Counted from the first letter of the stretch, positions 30,864 through 53,800 are shown. The stretch: 64,000 bases of DNA from Metaphire vulgaris (GCA_018105865.1 CM030852.1:390001-454000); one strand, 5' to 3'. Numbers and translations: made by a program. The notes: generated by a model from the letters alone, not told the origin.

Positions 30864-31900
30864 TTGAAAACTCATTTATTAATTACGAAATCCTAAGGAA
30901 ATGAATAATTTAGTAAGTAACGTCTCGTGAATTTATGTAGCTCCTCGAGGGTAGTATTATCGCACTAGCCGTTTATTCCTAGGCGCTTAATTAAGATAAC
31001 CGAAGAAATCTAAAGGAGAGAACTTCGCCAAAATAGGATAACAGTCATTGAAGTCAATAAAACTGTTTTTAAAACGCAATAAAGAAACTCTTTTAAACTC
31101 TTTTTCCATCGCAAACACCTTGCGTTGTTCATTGATTTGTCTACGTTGTCAGAATTCTTGAAACCGCCAGTGGCCAAGAACTCTTGGTGAGGGGGATGCA
31201 ATGAATTTCTAGGAAGATCCCGCCAATTTTCAAAGGAATTATATGCAAACGGTTTAAAAGAAATTTGTAGATTTGATTTATAACATATAATGTTGAGAAC
31301 CGACAATGTATAAAAGCCATTTTAGTCTGTGTACACTGTACAAAGTCATAGTGCAAAATCGAGTTTTCTATTGCTGTAAGCGAACTCGTCGATGACTCTG
31401 TCTATGGATATGTCCATATCTTTGTGGATGTACATCAAGGCTAATCCGTTTAGACGATCATCTTCCATTTAAGACGCATTTTTGGTGGGTCGGTTGGGGG
31501 ATGCACCCCCAGTCATCCCCAACGTGAGACCGCCTCTGTCGACAGCGGCTGTGGCTTTTTGTCGTCACTATGCCACGGCGCTATAGAAGTTCTCCAGTAC
31601 AATACAATGAGTGAGACACTGATAGCAATTTTATAAAATATTTCAATTGCGCATCTGACGTCCGCTAAGCGTCAACGCAACGAACGTTTTATCCAATTTA
31701 TCCGATTATTTGTCGCTTTTTAAGTCAGCGACTGAAATGACACTTAGGCCTAATCAGACGAATGATTCCTGACTGAGTTGTTGTCAGTTGAAACCCAGAG
31801 CCTCGTTTTGAAGACACAGAGCAGACGATAGACGCTTTGCTGAATTCGCGCCAAAACAATGTTTTCGCCCTTAAACGCAATTAAAGCGATTCCAAGTTCT

Positions 31901-32041
31901 TTGGATACTCTGGATACTTTGGATACTTTGGATACTTTGGATACTTTGGATACTTTGGATACTTTGGATACTTTGGATACTTTGGATACTTTGGATACTT
32001 TGGATACTTTGGATACTTTGGATACTTTGGATACTTTGGAT
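31901..32041. repeat. 9-bp tandem array (TTGGATACT)n
   Basis: About 15 nearly identical 9-bp units. Because 9 is a multiple of 3, each strand stays open (LDT on one strand, SKV on the other), which creates spurious open frames of 93-110 codons. Confidence 0.95.
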
Positions 32042-32166
32042 CCTGCACTTTTCAACTCTTTCACTCCCATTTCCACTTTCACTTCATCAGAATCCGATCG
32101 AGGCTCTCAATTCGAAAGCTCTCTTTGCAAGTGGCGCTGAAGGGACGTCGCCACGGATACCCTTCC

Positions 32167-32228
32167 ACTCCTCCTCCTCCTCCTCCTCCTCCTCCTCCTC
32201 CTCTCCTCCTCCTCCTTCTCCTCCTCCA
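32167..32228. repeat. (CTC)n microsatellite
   Basis: CTC run with small interruptions. Confidence 0.93.
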
Positions 32229-32388
32229 GGGCAGTCATTCGATAACCACTTGTTCTTCCCGCGCGTGAGTATGATGGATCGAAGCGCAGTTGTTTGCTGA
32301 GTCATCGTCGTCGTCGTCTCTGCAGCGGCGACCACATCGCTTCCGGTCACGTGTCCTTGTCCCGCAGCGGAAGTCGCCAGTGGCGGCC

Positions 32389-32428
<40 letters not shown>

Positions 32429-32689
32429 AAAGAGTGGGGGGAGGAGAGAGGGGGGAGGCAGGTAGAGAGAGAGAGACAGGCGGCGCGTGAAATCGTCTGC
32501 GAGTAATTAACAGAGGCTGAGATCTCTGATATCGATATGATCCGACCCCAGAAGGAGGAGGAGGGAGGAGGAGGAGGAGGAGGTGGAAAAAAGGAGGAGG
32601 AGAAGAAGGAGGGGGAGAGGAAGAGACTGGACTGGATGCGGAGGAGGGGAGAGAGAGAGAGAGTCTGAGCATCCGTCCGACCGGAGGGA

Positions 32690-32859
32690 ACCAACGCGGA
32701 AGCGGCGTCAGACTAGCGTCTGATGGGGGGAAGCCCCCGGCGGCCGATCGGACAACGGCGATAAGGAGACCGTCCGTCTCGATGACGAATCCCGCCGCCG
32801 CCGCCGCCGCCGGGGCGCTTCGCCGGCGCTTCCTCGGCGGCGGCGGCGGCGGCGGCGGC

Positions 32860-32896
<37 letters not shown>

Positions 32897-33150
32897 TGGG
32901 CGCGGTGGTGGAGATGCAGCAGCGGCGCCGTTTGATTGGCCGCCGCCGCCGTCGTCGTCGCCGCCGCCGGGGTCAGTGACGTGGATCGCATTGAAGTGTG
33001 CTTTTGATGGATTCGCCTCCGACGTCCGCGCGCTCTCGATTTCAGCAATCCAATATACTCCGTGAATGCTAACGAGTGATCGAGTCCAAACTGACCACCA
33101 CAACCGCCGCCGCACTACCATGGGAGGGCGTCTGCGGTCGTCCAACTGAC
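32690..33150. other. CGG-rich CpG island
   Basis: Dense CGG/GCC triplets (core 32793-32965) in CpG-rich DNA 2.2 kb upstream of the first Tbx2/3 coding exon. It could be a promoter or 5' UTR island of Tbx2/3. Open frames on both strands are triplet-repeat artefacts. No start site can be assigned. Confidence 0.45.
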
Positions 33151-33485
33151 AATAATTGTGCCAATCAACTGAGCGACCTTGACCTTGGCGATGACGTCAA
33201 TTTGCTGCTAAAATCCTGTTCTAGATGAAAGTTCGAAGTTCATCTTAACTTTGATCATTACTTGTCATTTTTGAGAATTTAAGAAATTCCAAGAGGATAA
33301 ACTCAGCTGATGCGGGCATCAGACCAGGTCATTGGGTCAACGAATCAAAGGTCAACGAATCAAAGGTCAATGAATCAAGGAGACTGCGTAGTAAACATGC
33401 TCTTATCTAAGTGTCTGGCTTTTTAATGCGTTTTATTGAAATTCTTTCGACTTAATTACTCAATTACTTAATTAGTCTCATTATA

Positions 33486-33525
<40 letters not shown>

Positions 33526-34057
33526 TAGATTTGATAGTGGGGGGTTGACAGAAATACCCTCAGATACAGTTTGAGACGTTTGAGAGTAGGTTAGGTTAGG
33601 AGTAACCTGAAATACCCCCGAAATTGATAATGTTAGAAATACCCTGCTTTCTCCCATTCCCTCGCGTTAGACACTCCCTTCCCGGCCGCATTTAGCGCGG
33701 CCTCCCTTGAATGGGGTCCGGGGTTTCTCCCCGGAAAAAATTTGAAATCGTAGATGCTCGTACGTGTGTTTTAGAGCATTTTGGACACAAAATCACAGGT
33801 CTGGCATCAATAGATGTCTGTAATTTCTTATGCTCAAGTCAATTTCAAATTATTCTGCTTCAATTTGTGCGTGTTAAGTCGAAAATTACTTGTCTTTGGC
33901 CCAACTAGTGTCAATCAAGATGCTACTGCTCCATCAAATCTTGAAATCTTGTTTTAAATCGGTAAATCTATTTAGTGTCACAACTCACAAGTGGAAAAGG
34001 CGACAAAAAGTAGACAGCAGTTAACTAATTTGCCATCGGGCCACCCGTTAACCTCCT

Positions 34058-34425
34058 TGTCCAATTTACGCATTAGAGAATACCACAGGCAAAATTCTGA
34101 ATGCCAAGCACGTTTGATCTACAAGAGATAGTGGCCTAATTTTTCAAAAAGCTTGATTAGCAGGTGCTCTTCATGTCTATGTCAAAAGTGCTAGCCATTC
34201 AAACGTCTTCCAATACCATTCTCTGTAGTTTAAAAATGTCATTTAAAATGTCCAATTTACGCATTAGAGAATGCCACAGGCAAAATTCTGAATGCCAAGC
34301 ACTTTTTATCTACAAAAGATAGTGCCCTAATTTTTGAAAAAACTTGATTAGCAGGTGCTCTTCACTTCTCTGTCAAAGTGCTCCTACTGCCAATCATTGT
34401 CTGTAGTTTAAAAATAAGCCCGCAA
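34058..34425 (+). repeat. 190-bp tandem dimer, locus B
   Basis: GTCCAATTTACGCATTAGAG starts at 34059 and again at 34250, giving a 191-bp period. The same unit is found at 12790-13105. Confidence 0.82.
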
Positions 34426-34529
34426 TGCTATCCTGTAGATATATACAGTTGAGAACGTTTGATATATAGACTAGTAGAACCGATCCTCAATCATCCCCTA
34501 CCCCCTCACCAAAAATTTCTCTGCAATTT

Positions 34530-34533
<4 letters not shown>

Positions 34534-34580
<47 letters not shown>
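34534..34580. repeat. (TA)n microsatellite
   Basis: Pure TA run. Confidence 0.94.
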
Positions 34581-34584
<4 letters not shown>

Positions 34585-35354
34585 CACTGTGTTCTTCATG
34601 TGAACTGCCTTTGAGATTCTATTCTCCTGGACTACTGCAACTCTTCAAACACCGGAAATTCAAGGCGGAATCTTAGCAGAAAAAGGGATTTCAAATCTTT
34701 CGTGTCAACAAAGAAAATGCTCTCCTTATTCCTAAGACAAATCGAAGGCTAATCGATTCTCACTCAATGCCCCCACTCCCGCCACCCCCACCCATCCCCC
34801 ATCCCCAACCACCACCAAATGATTCCGTGATTTAGCAGCTTCTGAAACCTGACCTTTGAGCACCAAAGGCCTTTCCCTCATAGAAAAAACTATTTCTCAA
34901 TGTACAGGGCCGTGGGTGGCAGAAAAGAACCCCCTCCATTAGAGACACTCACTAACCAGAAACAAGCAAATCTCTTCATCCGCCGAGAAGCTTCGTCGCT
35001 GTCATCGCCAGGGGCGTGACGATCTGCGGCCGAGAGGAGTGGGGGGAGGGGGGGTGCGTGGCCGGGATTTCCCGCCTCTGCGCCCCGACGATCGTCTGCA
35101 TTGGTCGGCGCAGCAGACGATAGGCAGCGCCTTACAGAGGGCACCTGCTCCGTCCAATGGCGCGAAGAGACATATAGCAGTCGACGGACGGCGCATCAGC
35201 CGACGACCAGTGGAGTCGACGACGACGACGACGACGGCAAAAACCAAGTCTAAAGGCAATTGGAAGACATCGCGAGACCGGCGGTCGCAGTTTCTGCAGA
35301 GTTCGGAGAAGAGTTGATCTTCGTCGCCGGAGAAGAGACTCGAGAGAGCGTCCC

Positions 35355-45176
<9,822 letters not shown>

Positions 45177-45436
45177 CTCCGCCTCTTCTAGGTCACGTGA
45201 CAGTTTTTTTCTTCCAAAGAATCGAGTTAAATTTAAGCAACGTCTTTGTGGCAAAACTCGAGAAAAATTTACGATCAATCTTTTGTCGATCAGGAAACTG
45301 AATCGATCTCTTCGATTTCCCGCCAGAAACGCGTTCGATAGACAACAAACAGCGCGAAGCTTCTGTGAACTTCTATAGCGCCAATTGTAAAACTCTAAAG
45401 TATCAAGCCAAATGTAAAAAAGACTCAAAAGTAAAG

Positions 45437-45439
<3 letters not shown>

Positions 45440-45520
<81 letters not shown>
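45440..45520. repeat. (GA)n(GT)n compound microsatellite
   Basis: GA run passing directly into a GT run. Confidence 0.95.
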
Positions 45521-45524
<4 letters not shown>

Positions 45525-45844
45525 AACGTGACTTTGGAAATAGTCATTCATCTGTGTTCAATCGGATAAGATATAAACTATCAGAGATTGCTTTTCTATT
45601 TGTAAATGTGTCATTACATTAATTAACAGTCTCAGTTGGTTCTTTTTATGAAAAGTTCGACAAACACATTGTCTCAAAAGTAGTGTGGCTTTTCCATTTA
45701 ACACAAAAACAACAGAATCTAATCAGACCACAATGCTAGCCCACCCAAATATTAAACTCTAAATCCGCCTATATATGCTCCCAGCTATTTCATAAAACAT
45801 TTTAGCGCCAGGGTCTGTTCGAGAACGAGGGACATCAACCAAAT

Positions 45845-45845
<1 letters not shown>

Positions 45846-45925
<80 letters not shown>

Positions 45926-45965
45926 CTGTTGTTGTAGTTGTTGTTGTTGTTGTTGTTGTTGTGTG
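45846..45965. repeat. (AGT)n then (GTT)n microsatellite
   Basis: AGT triplets to about 45926, then GTT triplets. Confidence 0.95.
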
Positions 45966-46098
45966 TTGGTCTGTGTATGGCTTTGCACTCTGTCTCTTCG
46001 TCCCCTCCTGAACCCTGTCTTGCACTGCACTTAATGACCGAGCGGCGGTCGCTGAGGACACTTCACTTATCCATCATCTCTGACCGTCATCACCACCT

Positions 46099-46156
46099 GT
46101 GTACGAGCAGGCGATGACGCAGGGGCACCTGGCCCCCGCCGTCCCCGCCCCCGCCC

Positions 46157-46189
<33 letters not shown>

Positions 46190-46314
46190 CCATGGTGGTC
46201 GCCTGGCCGATGAAAAATGTCACGTTCGATCGGGCCGTGGTTGCCCCGGCGAAGATCAACAACTTCGGACTCGTAGATTGTCTCCGGTTGGAAAGAGAAC
46301 CGGTCCGTTTGTAA
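46099..46314 (+). CDS. Weak candidate exon of unknown function
   Basis: A 71-codon open frame with a Pro/Ala run (CCCGCC and GCC repeats) and a non-repetitive end, VAWPMKNVTFDRAVVAPAKI. No family is recognised and no clear splice partner is seen. It could equally be a GC-rich non-coding patch. Confidence 0.15.
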
Positions 46315-46375
46315 CTCGGTTAAGCTGCGGCTCCATTAGGAGATATGTTACGGGGATATATCCTCTAAGTATATA

Positions 46376-46551
<176 letters not shown>

Positions 46552-47110
46552 ACTATTATTTAGGTAATATTTTTAGTCGTCTCTTTAGAGTTTGTCCATA
46601 TTCGGCGTTTCGTTAACTTCCAGTGCAACAAATGGTTCCATGTTTTTTGCGTTGAATAGTGCTTGACTGGTCTCCATATTGTCTCGATGATATCTTCATA
46701 GCTAATCGTCTTTAATGTCAGTGACAAAACAAAGCGACGGACAAACAGACAGAGCTGTGAACCTAATGACATCCGCAGTTGAATCGATGAGATGCAGTCG
46801 ACCTGATCAGTCGAACTCCTTCCCATCCGCCGACGACCATCTTAAGCCCGTCGTTCCCATCTGCCATGCGCTTATCCGGTGACCGTCAGAAACTACCCCC
46901 TCATCCACGTGAACAGACCCACCCCCTCTCCCTAGAGAGTCTAACACCACACGGTTGTCCAAATCCTCGTATAAAGGGAGATAAATATTTGTAGACGTCG
47001 AATCTAAAACTGGACTTCATTGCAAAACAAACATCTGGCGCCATCTGGCGAATCGAGAAAAGCAATCGAGTATGATTATTTACGACGCTTTTCGAACCAC
47101 CACCCCCAGT

Positions 47111-47297
47111 CAGTGGCGGCTCTAGGATTTGGCAAGTGGGGGCCGTTCGGGCAGCAACCTCTAATCATGGGGGGCCAACCATTTGTTGTTTAATGCATGT
47201 AACATTAAGTATAGGGTCCCAACTGGGGATAGTGGGGGTGGGGCAGGCACTCAATAGGGGGGCACGGGCCCTCTGCCCACCGGTGGAGCCGCCACTG
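47111..47297 (+). mobile_element. hAT-like MITE, CAGTGGCGGC family
   Basis: Ends CAGTGGCGGCTCTAGGATTT and GGTGGAGCCGCCACTG, with the interior phrases CTAATCATGGGGGGCC and TTGTTGTTTAATGCATGT. The flanking 8-mers share only five positions, so the duplication is decayed. Confidence 0.82.
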
Positions 47298-47837
47298 CAG
47301 TCAGTCCCGAGGTACGCGACTCAATTTTATGAAGGTTACATTTTTATAACAAGTCTCCGAGGGCCAGGCATCTTTTAAAATCAGTAAGCAGGTAGATTGA
47401 AAAATATTTCGCATTAGGTGAAGTTATTTATCGTTTCAGTATCTTCGCGGGCCATTTCGCACCCGTCGGCGGGCCAAATCTGGCCCGCGGGCCGCCATCT
47501 GAATACCCATGTCCATAGATAGATCGAACCGAGTAGAATTTTGCTGAACAAGTAACGGTGCCTCTCCCTCCCCGGTTCTAAGATTCTGGAACCTTGGCTT
47601 CAGGGATATTTTTACACCCTCTAACACCCCGCCCCCAAACATCCGCCTCCCCCAATTTGAGACCGACACCCCAACAGCCCCCAATTTCAGCTATTGGATT
47701 AACTTTTTCTGCTTGTCAGACGTTTTTTGGCAGGGACCCCAGAATTTACCGACACCCCAAATTGATAATCCTAGAAATAACCCTGCTTGGGTTCGCCATT
47801 TACTGCTTTAGACAGCACAAATATTGGGACAAGGCAG

Positions 47838-48020
47838 CAGTGGCGGCTCCACCGGGGGCCCGTGCCCCCCTATTGAGTGCCTGCCCCCCAGTGGCCCCTC
47901 CAGTTGGGACCCTATACTTAATGCTACATACATTAAACAACAAATGGTTGGCCCCCCATGATTAGAAGTTGCCACCCCAACGGCCCCCCCCCCACTTGCC
48001 AAATCCTAGAGCCGCCACTG
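47838..48020 (-). mobile_element. hAT-like MITE, CAGTGGCGGC family, perfect 8-bp duplication
   Basis: Inverted relative to the copy at 47111, 540 bp away. Ends CAGTGGCGGCTCCACCGG and CTAGAGCCGCCACTG. Identical flanks CAAGGCAG on both sides. Confidence 0.9.
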
Positions 48021-48021
48021 C

Positions 48022-48136
48022 AAGGCAGTGTTTGATTTGATCGAAGTCCTCGGATACCCACCACTGAGCCGCCACTGGACGTCAAGGCAGTGTTTGATTT
48101 GATCGAAAATTAAGGTCCTCGGATACCCACCACTGT
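48022..48136. repeat. Imperfect local duplication beside hAT element
   Basis: AAGGCAGTGTTTGATTTGAT followed by GGATACCCACCACTG occurs twice, with AGCCGCCACTGGACGTC between the copies. The second copy has a short insertion (AAATTAAG). Confidence 0.8.
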
Positions 48137-48759
48137 TCTAGAACGACCCTCAGTGGACGTCAAACATTTTGGGACGAGGGTAGTCGCCCCCACCCCTCTA
48201 TGAAAAATCGATTGCGCCGTTAGATACAATGCAGTCCGTGTGGCGTAAATCTGTTGAAACTAAAATGGCGCAAAGTATCATCGAGTATTAACCGTTGATG
48301 ATCGACGCACAGCCTACAGGTGACTGTTGACACGCAACATTGACCGGGCATGTCCACCGGTGCCATGGCTGCGGCGCCAGCGATCCCCAGCGCGGCTGCT
48401 GAGGAGAGAGATGGACGCAGTAGAGCGAGTCATAACCAGACACGAACCGTGGAGAGGGGAAGGAGGAAGGGAAAGGGAGCGTGGTCACAGGTGATTGGGC
48501 GAGAGGTAGGCAGGTGCCGGTGACGTCGTTTATAAACGATCTCCCGTTTGGCGGAAAGAAGGCGTCGACGCAAAGGGGAAAAGGCCGAGACCTGGCCCCG
48601 ATCGAGAGGCTCCGACGGCGCCGGGTATTTTCCATGTTTCAGCGAATTAAGAGCATCTGTTCGACTCTTTAGGGTCAGTTTCAGTTCTTACTGTCGGAGT
48701 TCGAATGTCGTGAATTGCGCTCCTACACAGGTGGGGTGGAGTGGACGATACAATTAGAG

Positions 48760-48923
48760 CAGTGTTTATTCTAGCCACCTTGACATTGGGGTGGGGGAGT
48801 TTTACATGTTTCGGGGGATATGGTTTGTCTGTCAAAAAACCTTGACGCAACATATATAAATTTTTGGGAGGGAATTTTCAAACTTGGGAGGATCCCCCCC
48901 AAACAGGCCTAGAATAAACACTG
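48760..48923 (+). mobile_element. hAT-like MITE, CAGTGTTTATTCTAG family
   Basis: Ends CAGTGTTTATTCTAGCC and GGCCTAGAATAAACACTG. AATTAGAG lies directly before the element and again one base after it. Confidence 0.8.
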
Positions 48924-49367
48924 AAATTAGAGGCAATTTTAGGAATATCATTTCCAAATGGTTTTGATAAGAATCATTGTCGCTTACAGGCAATACCTGT
49001 TTAGAGTAATTTGCCTGACGTAAGGTGTGTGTCTCTAGAGGTGTTACCACGCATGGTCTTCAGGTTGTTGCCTTCATTAAATTACACTAAGGTTACTGAA
49101 ACACAGCACTATATAAATTGAGGATTTAGCTGCTGTACAAAGTGCTGCTTTTAAATTGAGAATTCTTTCACTGCCAGCACTCTATAGAGCATTCACTTCA
49201 TTTTCTTTGCTGTCACACTTTCTGTGGAATTGTACCAGTATCAGATTTGCCTAATGGGGGGGGGGGGGGATTGCTACACTCCCTCCCGGGACAATTGGAA
49301 AAGTAAAATGTCGGTTTGAACTAATCCACGTTGGTGGTTGCAAGTCTTGGCCGGGTGCACAATTCAA

Positions 49368-49369
<2 letters not shown>

Positions 49370-49409
<40 letters not shown>
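49370..49409. repeat. (CA)n microsatellite
   Basis: CA dinucleotide run. Confidence 0.93.
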
Positions 49410-50715
49410 CGTCTACGTTATCCAAGCGCAAAATCCAGTTTATTTTTGCCACAGAATGGAACTTTGTGATCATCTGATCTGAAAGTACTCAAGGCTTTAA
49501 ATGCATTTGAAAATTAAAGTCTTACCTACTTTTAGATCAGATGCGTAACATCTGCAATCCAGGATAGCATCAACAACACATACACACACACATCCATCCA
49601 TCGGAAGGCACATCATCAACCATTCCAGATACTTTGGATTCGTAAACATCCTAAAAACCCTGACTATAAATGGGTAGGGAAGGGGAGGGGGGTCTGTGAA
49701 GAAAAGTCTGCTCGTATGACAATGAAGACTTATCTAAAAATACACAAATACAAATATTTCTCAAATGTATACGATGTGTTTCTTGAATAAAAATAAACAA
49801 AGAAATCCATAACAGAACTAAAAGCACTAAGAGGCTAAATAGGCCTCACAACCTTTAGCTCAACCCATCAACAATTGAGCAAATTTCATTATCTTATACA
49901 ATGCAAACACCATTACCAATGACAATGTTTCTCTAAACTAAAAAAAAAGCTCTAAATAATTCAAATGCCTTTTAAGAATCAGAGCCAGACAATGTGCATT
50001 GCTTAAAAGAGTTGAAAGCCTATAGTCATCATCATCATCATCATCATCATCATCACTTTCTGCGTGCTTGGTGGCAATAGTTAGCCTATAGTAAACTGTT
50101 ACGAAAAACTTGATTTGAAAACTGCATCTTGCCTCCAAGTTTACTCAACGAAAAACATTATCTCACTAGACCTTATAAAGAAAACTGGACACCAAATAGT
50201 ATCGTCCGATAATCCAAGGCACATAATTTTATACAAACAATAGTAAAACATTAAACCAAATGTGCTGCATAAATCATTTCAAGATGTAAAATGTTGGATA
50301 ACCTTGACAAGACCCTCATTACTTTATTTATCAAAGACATTAAATGATATGTGGAATCAAAAGGCACAAATTCCACAATTAGTTGGTCAAAATACAGTTC
50401 AACTTTTAAGAGACAGTTGTTTAATTGCTGAGACAATGATTGATACAATTGGACACTTACTCTAACCTCATAATACAAAACTATATCGAAAAATAGTGGA
50501 AACATAAGCAGTTGATATGGATCTATTTAGAATTTAGGCCTATCCACACAACCAAAATCTTAATCACATTTAAATCAAATCTGTAATCAACACCAAATTA
50601 AAAGATTCTACTAATCACAGTCTCTCAAGATGAGAAACCCAAAAGAAATTCACCCAATGCTTCAATGTCTCTCGCTTAAACTGCAACCGCGTGAAATTCT
50701 CAAAGCAGTGGATCT

Positions 50716-50808
50716 TTAATATTTATGATCTTTGACAAAGAGAGACTCGCCGCCTGCTGAACTGGCCGGTCCCCCGTGGTACAAGCCCTGGCACGCCAGG
50801 CCATTAAC
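50716..50808 (-). CDS. ALDO: Aldolase coding exon 7 (C-terminus)
   Basis: Acceptor [32 protein letters not shown] then [10 protein letters not shown] and TAA. The C-terminal Tyr that modulates catalysis in this family is kept. Confidence 0.94.
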   Translation of the reverse strand, partial: VNGLACQGLYHGGPASSAGGESLFVKDHKY

Positions 50809-53800
50809 CTGAAACAAACAATATGGCAGCTATCTTCACTGTGTTACCACAATATTTTCTAAATCAACAGATCTAAAAACAGCTCAACTAAACATCAATG
50901 TCTTGCAATCTGCAACATCTCGGCCATCATTCTTCATAATTGAATTCCCAGCGTGGACTGTCTTGGGAAATTGCTCACTGAGAAGGATGTTTGAGGAAGA
51001 TACAAATGCACACCCAAAAAACTGAAATATAAAGCATCAAAATGATGAGGCAAATAAAAGATTATCAGATACAAAAACAACAGGAAAAAATACCAAAAAA
51101 ACTATGTGAATATGCGCAGAAGCAAATGCGTAAGCGTACCTTGGCTCTCTTCAGAAACTCCTCCTGTGCGGCCTTGACGTTGTCTGCCTGTCCCTTCCAA
51201 CTTTTGAGGACGGAGGCCTGCAGCGCGCGACCAAACTGAAGCTCAAGGCCCAGGGCTTGACGCCTGACACCTGGTTGATAGCATTCAGGTTTACGGTCGC
51301 CTCCTCCTCAGACTGCCCACCGGAAAGGAACGTGATTCCTGTATCACAAAAACATAAAGTATAAATTCAAAAAAACCCCTAAAAGAATGGTTTGAAAACT
51401 TTGATGCTGCCGTGACATTACAAGAGCACATGAAGGTATGTCGAGTGAAGCTGCTCTTGAAGAGGACTCGCCTGGTACTGCAGCGGGAACCGTGCGCCTT
51501 AGCGCCGTCACCGTGGCAACGGCAATTTGTTCTGGAGTGTATTTCTTGGTGCAGCTCTGTCCCGGAGTCACCATGTTTGGCTTCAGAAGAGTTCCCTCGA
51601 GAAAGATGTGATGGTCCGACAATGCTTTGTACACAAAAGACAAGACCTAAAAGAAAAAGCAGAACATGAGGATAGCACAGACAGAAGGAAATACTGCAGT
51701 GCGTGCTTTATGCTAAAACAATTATTTAACAGTCTAAAGTGTATTAAGTCTTAACTGGATTCCAATTTTTGAAATTTCAGTTTCTCCACTATTAACTAAA
51801 AATGTTTACAGCAATCCCAGTTCCATTTGAAATACCATGCACACCTTAATCCACACTTCATCTAGAAATACTCAAGAAAGACAGAGCAGAGATCTCCATA
51901 GAAACTCTTCCAATATCCACGGTAAGAACTCTAAACCACCACAAGGCCATTGGAAACGATAAATTCATAAAGGAAGTGAGTGAGGCAATGGGCTATAATG
52001 GTAGACCCACCTGTTCAGTGACCTTCTGGGCAGTTTCAAGGTCATGATCTCCATCTGGAAGCACTTCCGGTTCCACGATCGGAACAAGGCCGTTCTACAG
52101 AAATACGGCGTACAGGTTAAGCAACTGATTTATTGCAACATAACCAGGTCGAAAGTTAAACACCATTTTCACCAAAAAACAGAAGCAAAGAAACCATAAA
52201 TTCAACATCAAAACCAAAAAATGCAGAAAAAACTTTAAACAATTTTTTAAACACAAGCATTCAACGGCCATAAAGCGAAAATAACACATTAAAAATGAGC
52301 TGAAAACACATCCGTCTCTTTTACTAATGATACTAAGACCAAATATCCTTTGAGAATGGAGCATTTTCTAACCTGCTGACAAATCATGGCATATCGTGCC
52401 AACACATTGGCGTTTTCCAGCATGGCAAGGTACGAGGGCGTATGGGCACCGATCTTAAGGACACAGCGCCATTTAGCAAAGCCACAGCCCTGCTTCTTGT
52501 ACTCGGCGCATCTGTCCGCCAGACCGTCCAAGCCTAGCAGTAAGTAACCACAACAGATATTTAGAACAATAAATTCAAGTATTTCAAAGGATTTCTCATG
52601 ACTAGACATAAATACTTATATCATTAAAAGATAACTTAAAGTGCATTGTTGACGACTGTTTTCGCTCACCACCATCCTACGTGTAAAAGCCTTTTCAATG
52701 ATATCACTGCTATAGGGTACTTCTCATTAGCAAAGCATTAGCAGGCTCTGAAGTGGACTGCAGTAGACATAACAAGAGCAACTGGAGATCATAAATGCTG
52801 TGACACCATGTGCGTCTGACTGTAAAGAAGACTGAATAAGATCCTTATAAAATTCTTCAATAAACTGTATGAAGAGTCCTCAAAGCCTTTCCTCGACACT
52901 AAGAATAACCGATGATTGATTCATCATAACTGACCGCTAAACGCTGGTAATAGAAAAATAACAAAAATGGTTTTTTGGACAAAGATCCAATTTTCAAAAT
53001 ACAGAGACAAAGTTATTTCTCTGTAGGAGACAGTAAATGCAAAGCAGAAGAGGAACAAGAACAGAAGAGAACTTGGTCATCCACCCTGAGTTGTGCTCTC
53101 ATCCAGTGTTCCGGCCAGATCGACGGTTCCCTTATCCACCTTGATTCCCGGGATAATCCCGTTGTCCTTGAGAACCTTTACGAATGGAGCGCCATCGTCT
53201 GCGTTCTGGTAAAGTGTCTCATGAAACAGAATAACGCCGCTGATCGCCTCCGACATCGGCTTGCCCGAAGTAAACAGCAGCTGGCGATAGGCTCGCCGGT
53301 TTGGCTCGGTGTTTTCCACCTGGATCTTATCCAGTCTCTTTCCAATTGTTCCTGAAAGCAGATGGAAAAAGTTTTCCACTACAAGTGAGGAAGCAATTAC
53401 TGTAAGATTGAGTGGCATAGTGGCAATAATTTATGACATAAGATTCGAAAGTTGTAGATTCAAATCCGACAAGAGCCACCAAGGAATAGCTAATAACCTG
53501 CAATTGTCCATTGGCCAAAGATTAATGTCCATTCGATTAAAATTAAAAATTCTTTTGCTGCCGGTGTATTATGCTATTAGTGCAGCCTATTTCAGTCTCT
53601 TGACTCACAAATAACAGCAGCAATATTAATAATGGCCATAGTGGCTATGCTCTTTGAACAACATTGATCAATAACTGCGCACAGGGGCGACGCTAGGGTG
53701 GGTGGGTCTGCGGGTCCGGACCCACCCAGCCTCGGGCAGGGGCACCCGAGCAAATCATGGAAATCCGCAGAGAAATTTTGATGAGGGGGGGCAGGGGGAG

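Larger units (their letters stand above)
26588..35354. other. Intergenic region between smoothelin-like and Tbx2/3 genes
   Basis: Mostly simple repeats and repeat fragments. Notable parts are a coding-like island at 29130-29604, the third TTAA element (30784-30863), a 9-bp array (31901-32041), a CGG-rich island (32690-33150) and a 190-bp dimer (34058-34425). The last 350 bp before 35355 are GC-rich and probably hold Tbx2/3 5' UTR. Confidence 0.55.

Noticed and set aside
31901..32041. CRISPR-like regular repeat
   Set aside because: Units are head to tail with no unique spacers, and the genome is clearly animal. The array at 40.6-43.9 kb was rejected for the same reason: its intervening ATT runs are not spacers.
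31750..32140. Open frames with LDT or SKV repeats (93-110 codons)
   Set aside because: They arise from the 9-bp tandem array and have no unique conserved part or splice context.
32708..33145. 145-codon minus-strand open frame in GC-rich DNA
   Set aside because: Composition is dominated by GCC/CGG triplets, which leave several frames open on both strands.
48288..48635. 115-codon minus-strand open frame
   Set aside because: No recognisable domain, no conservation argument, and an overlapping plus-strand frame of similar quality.
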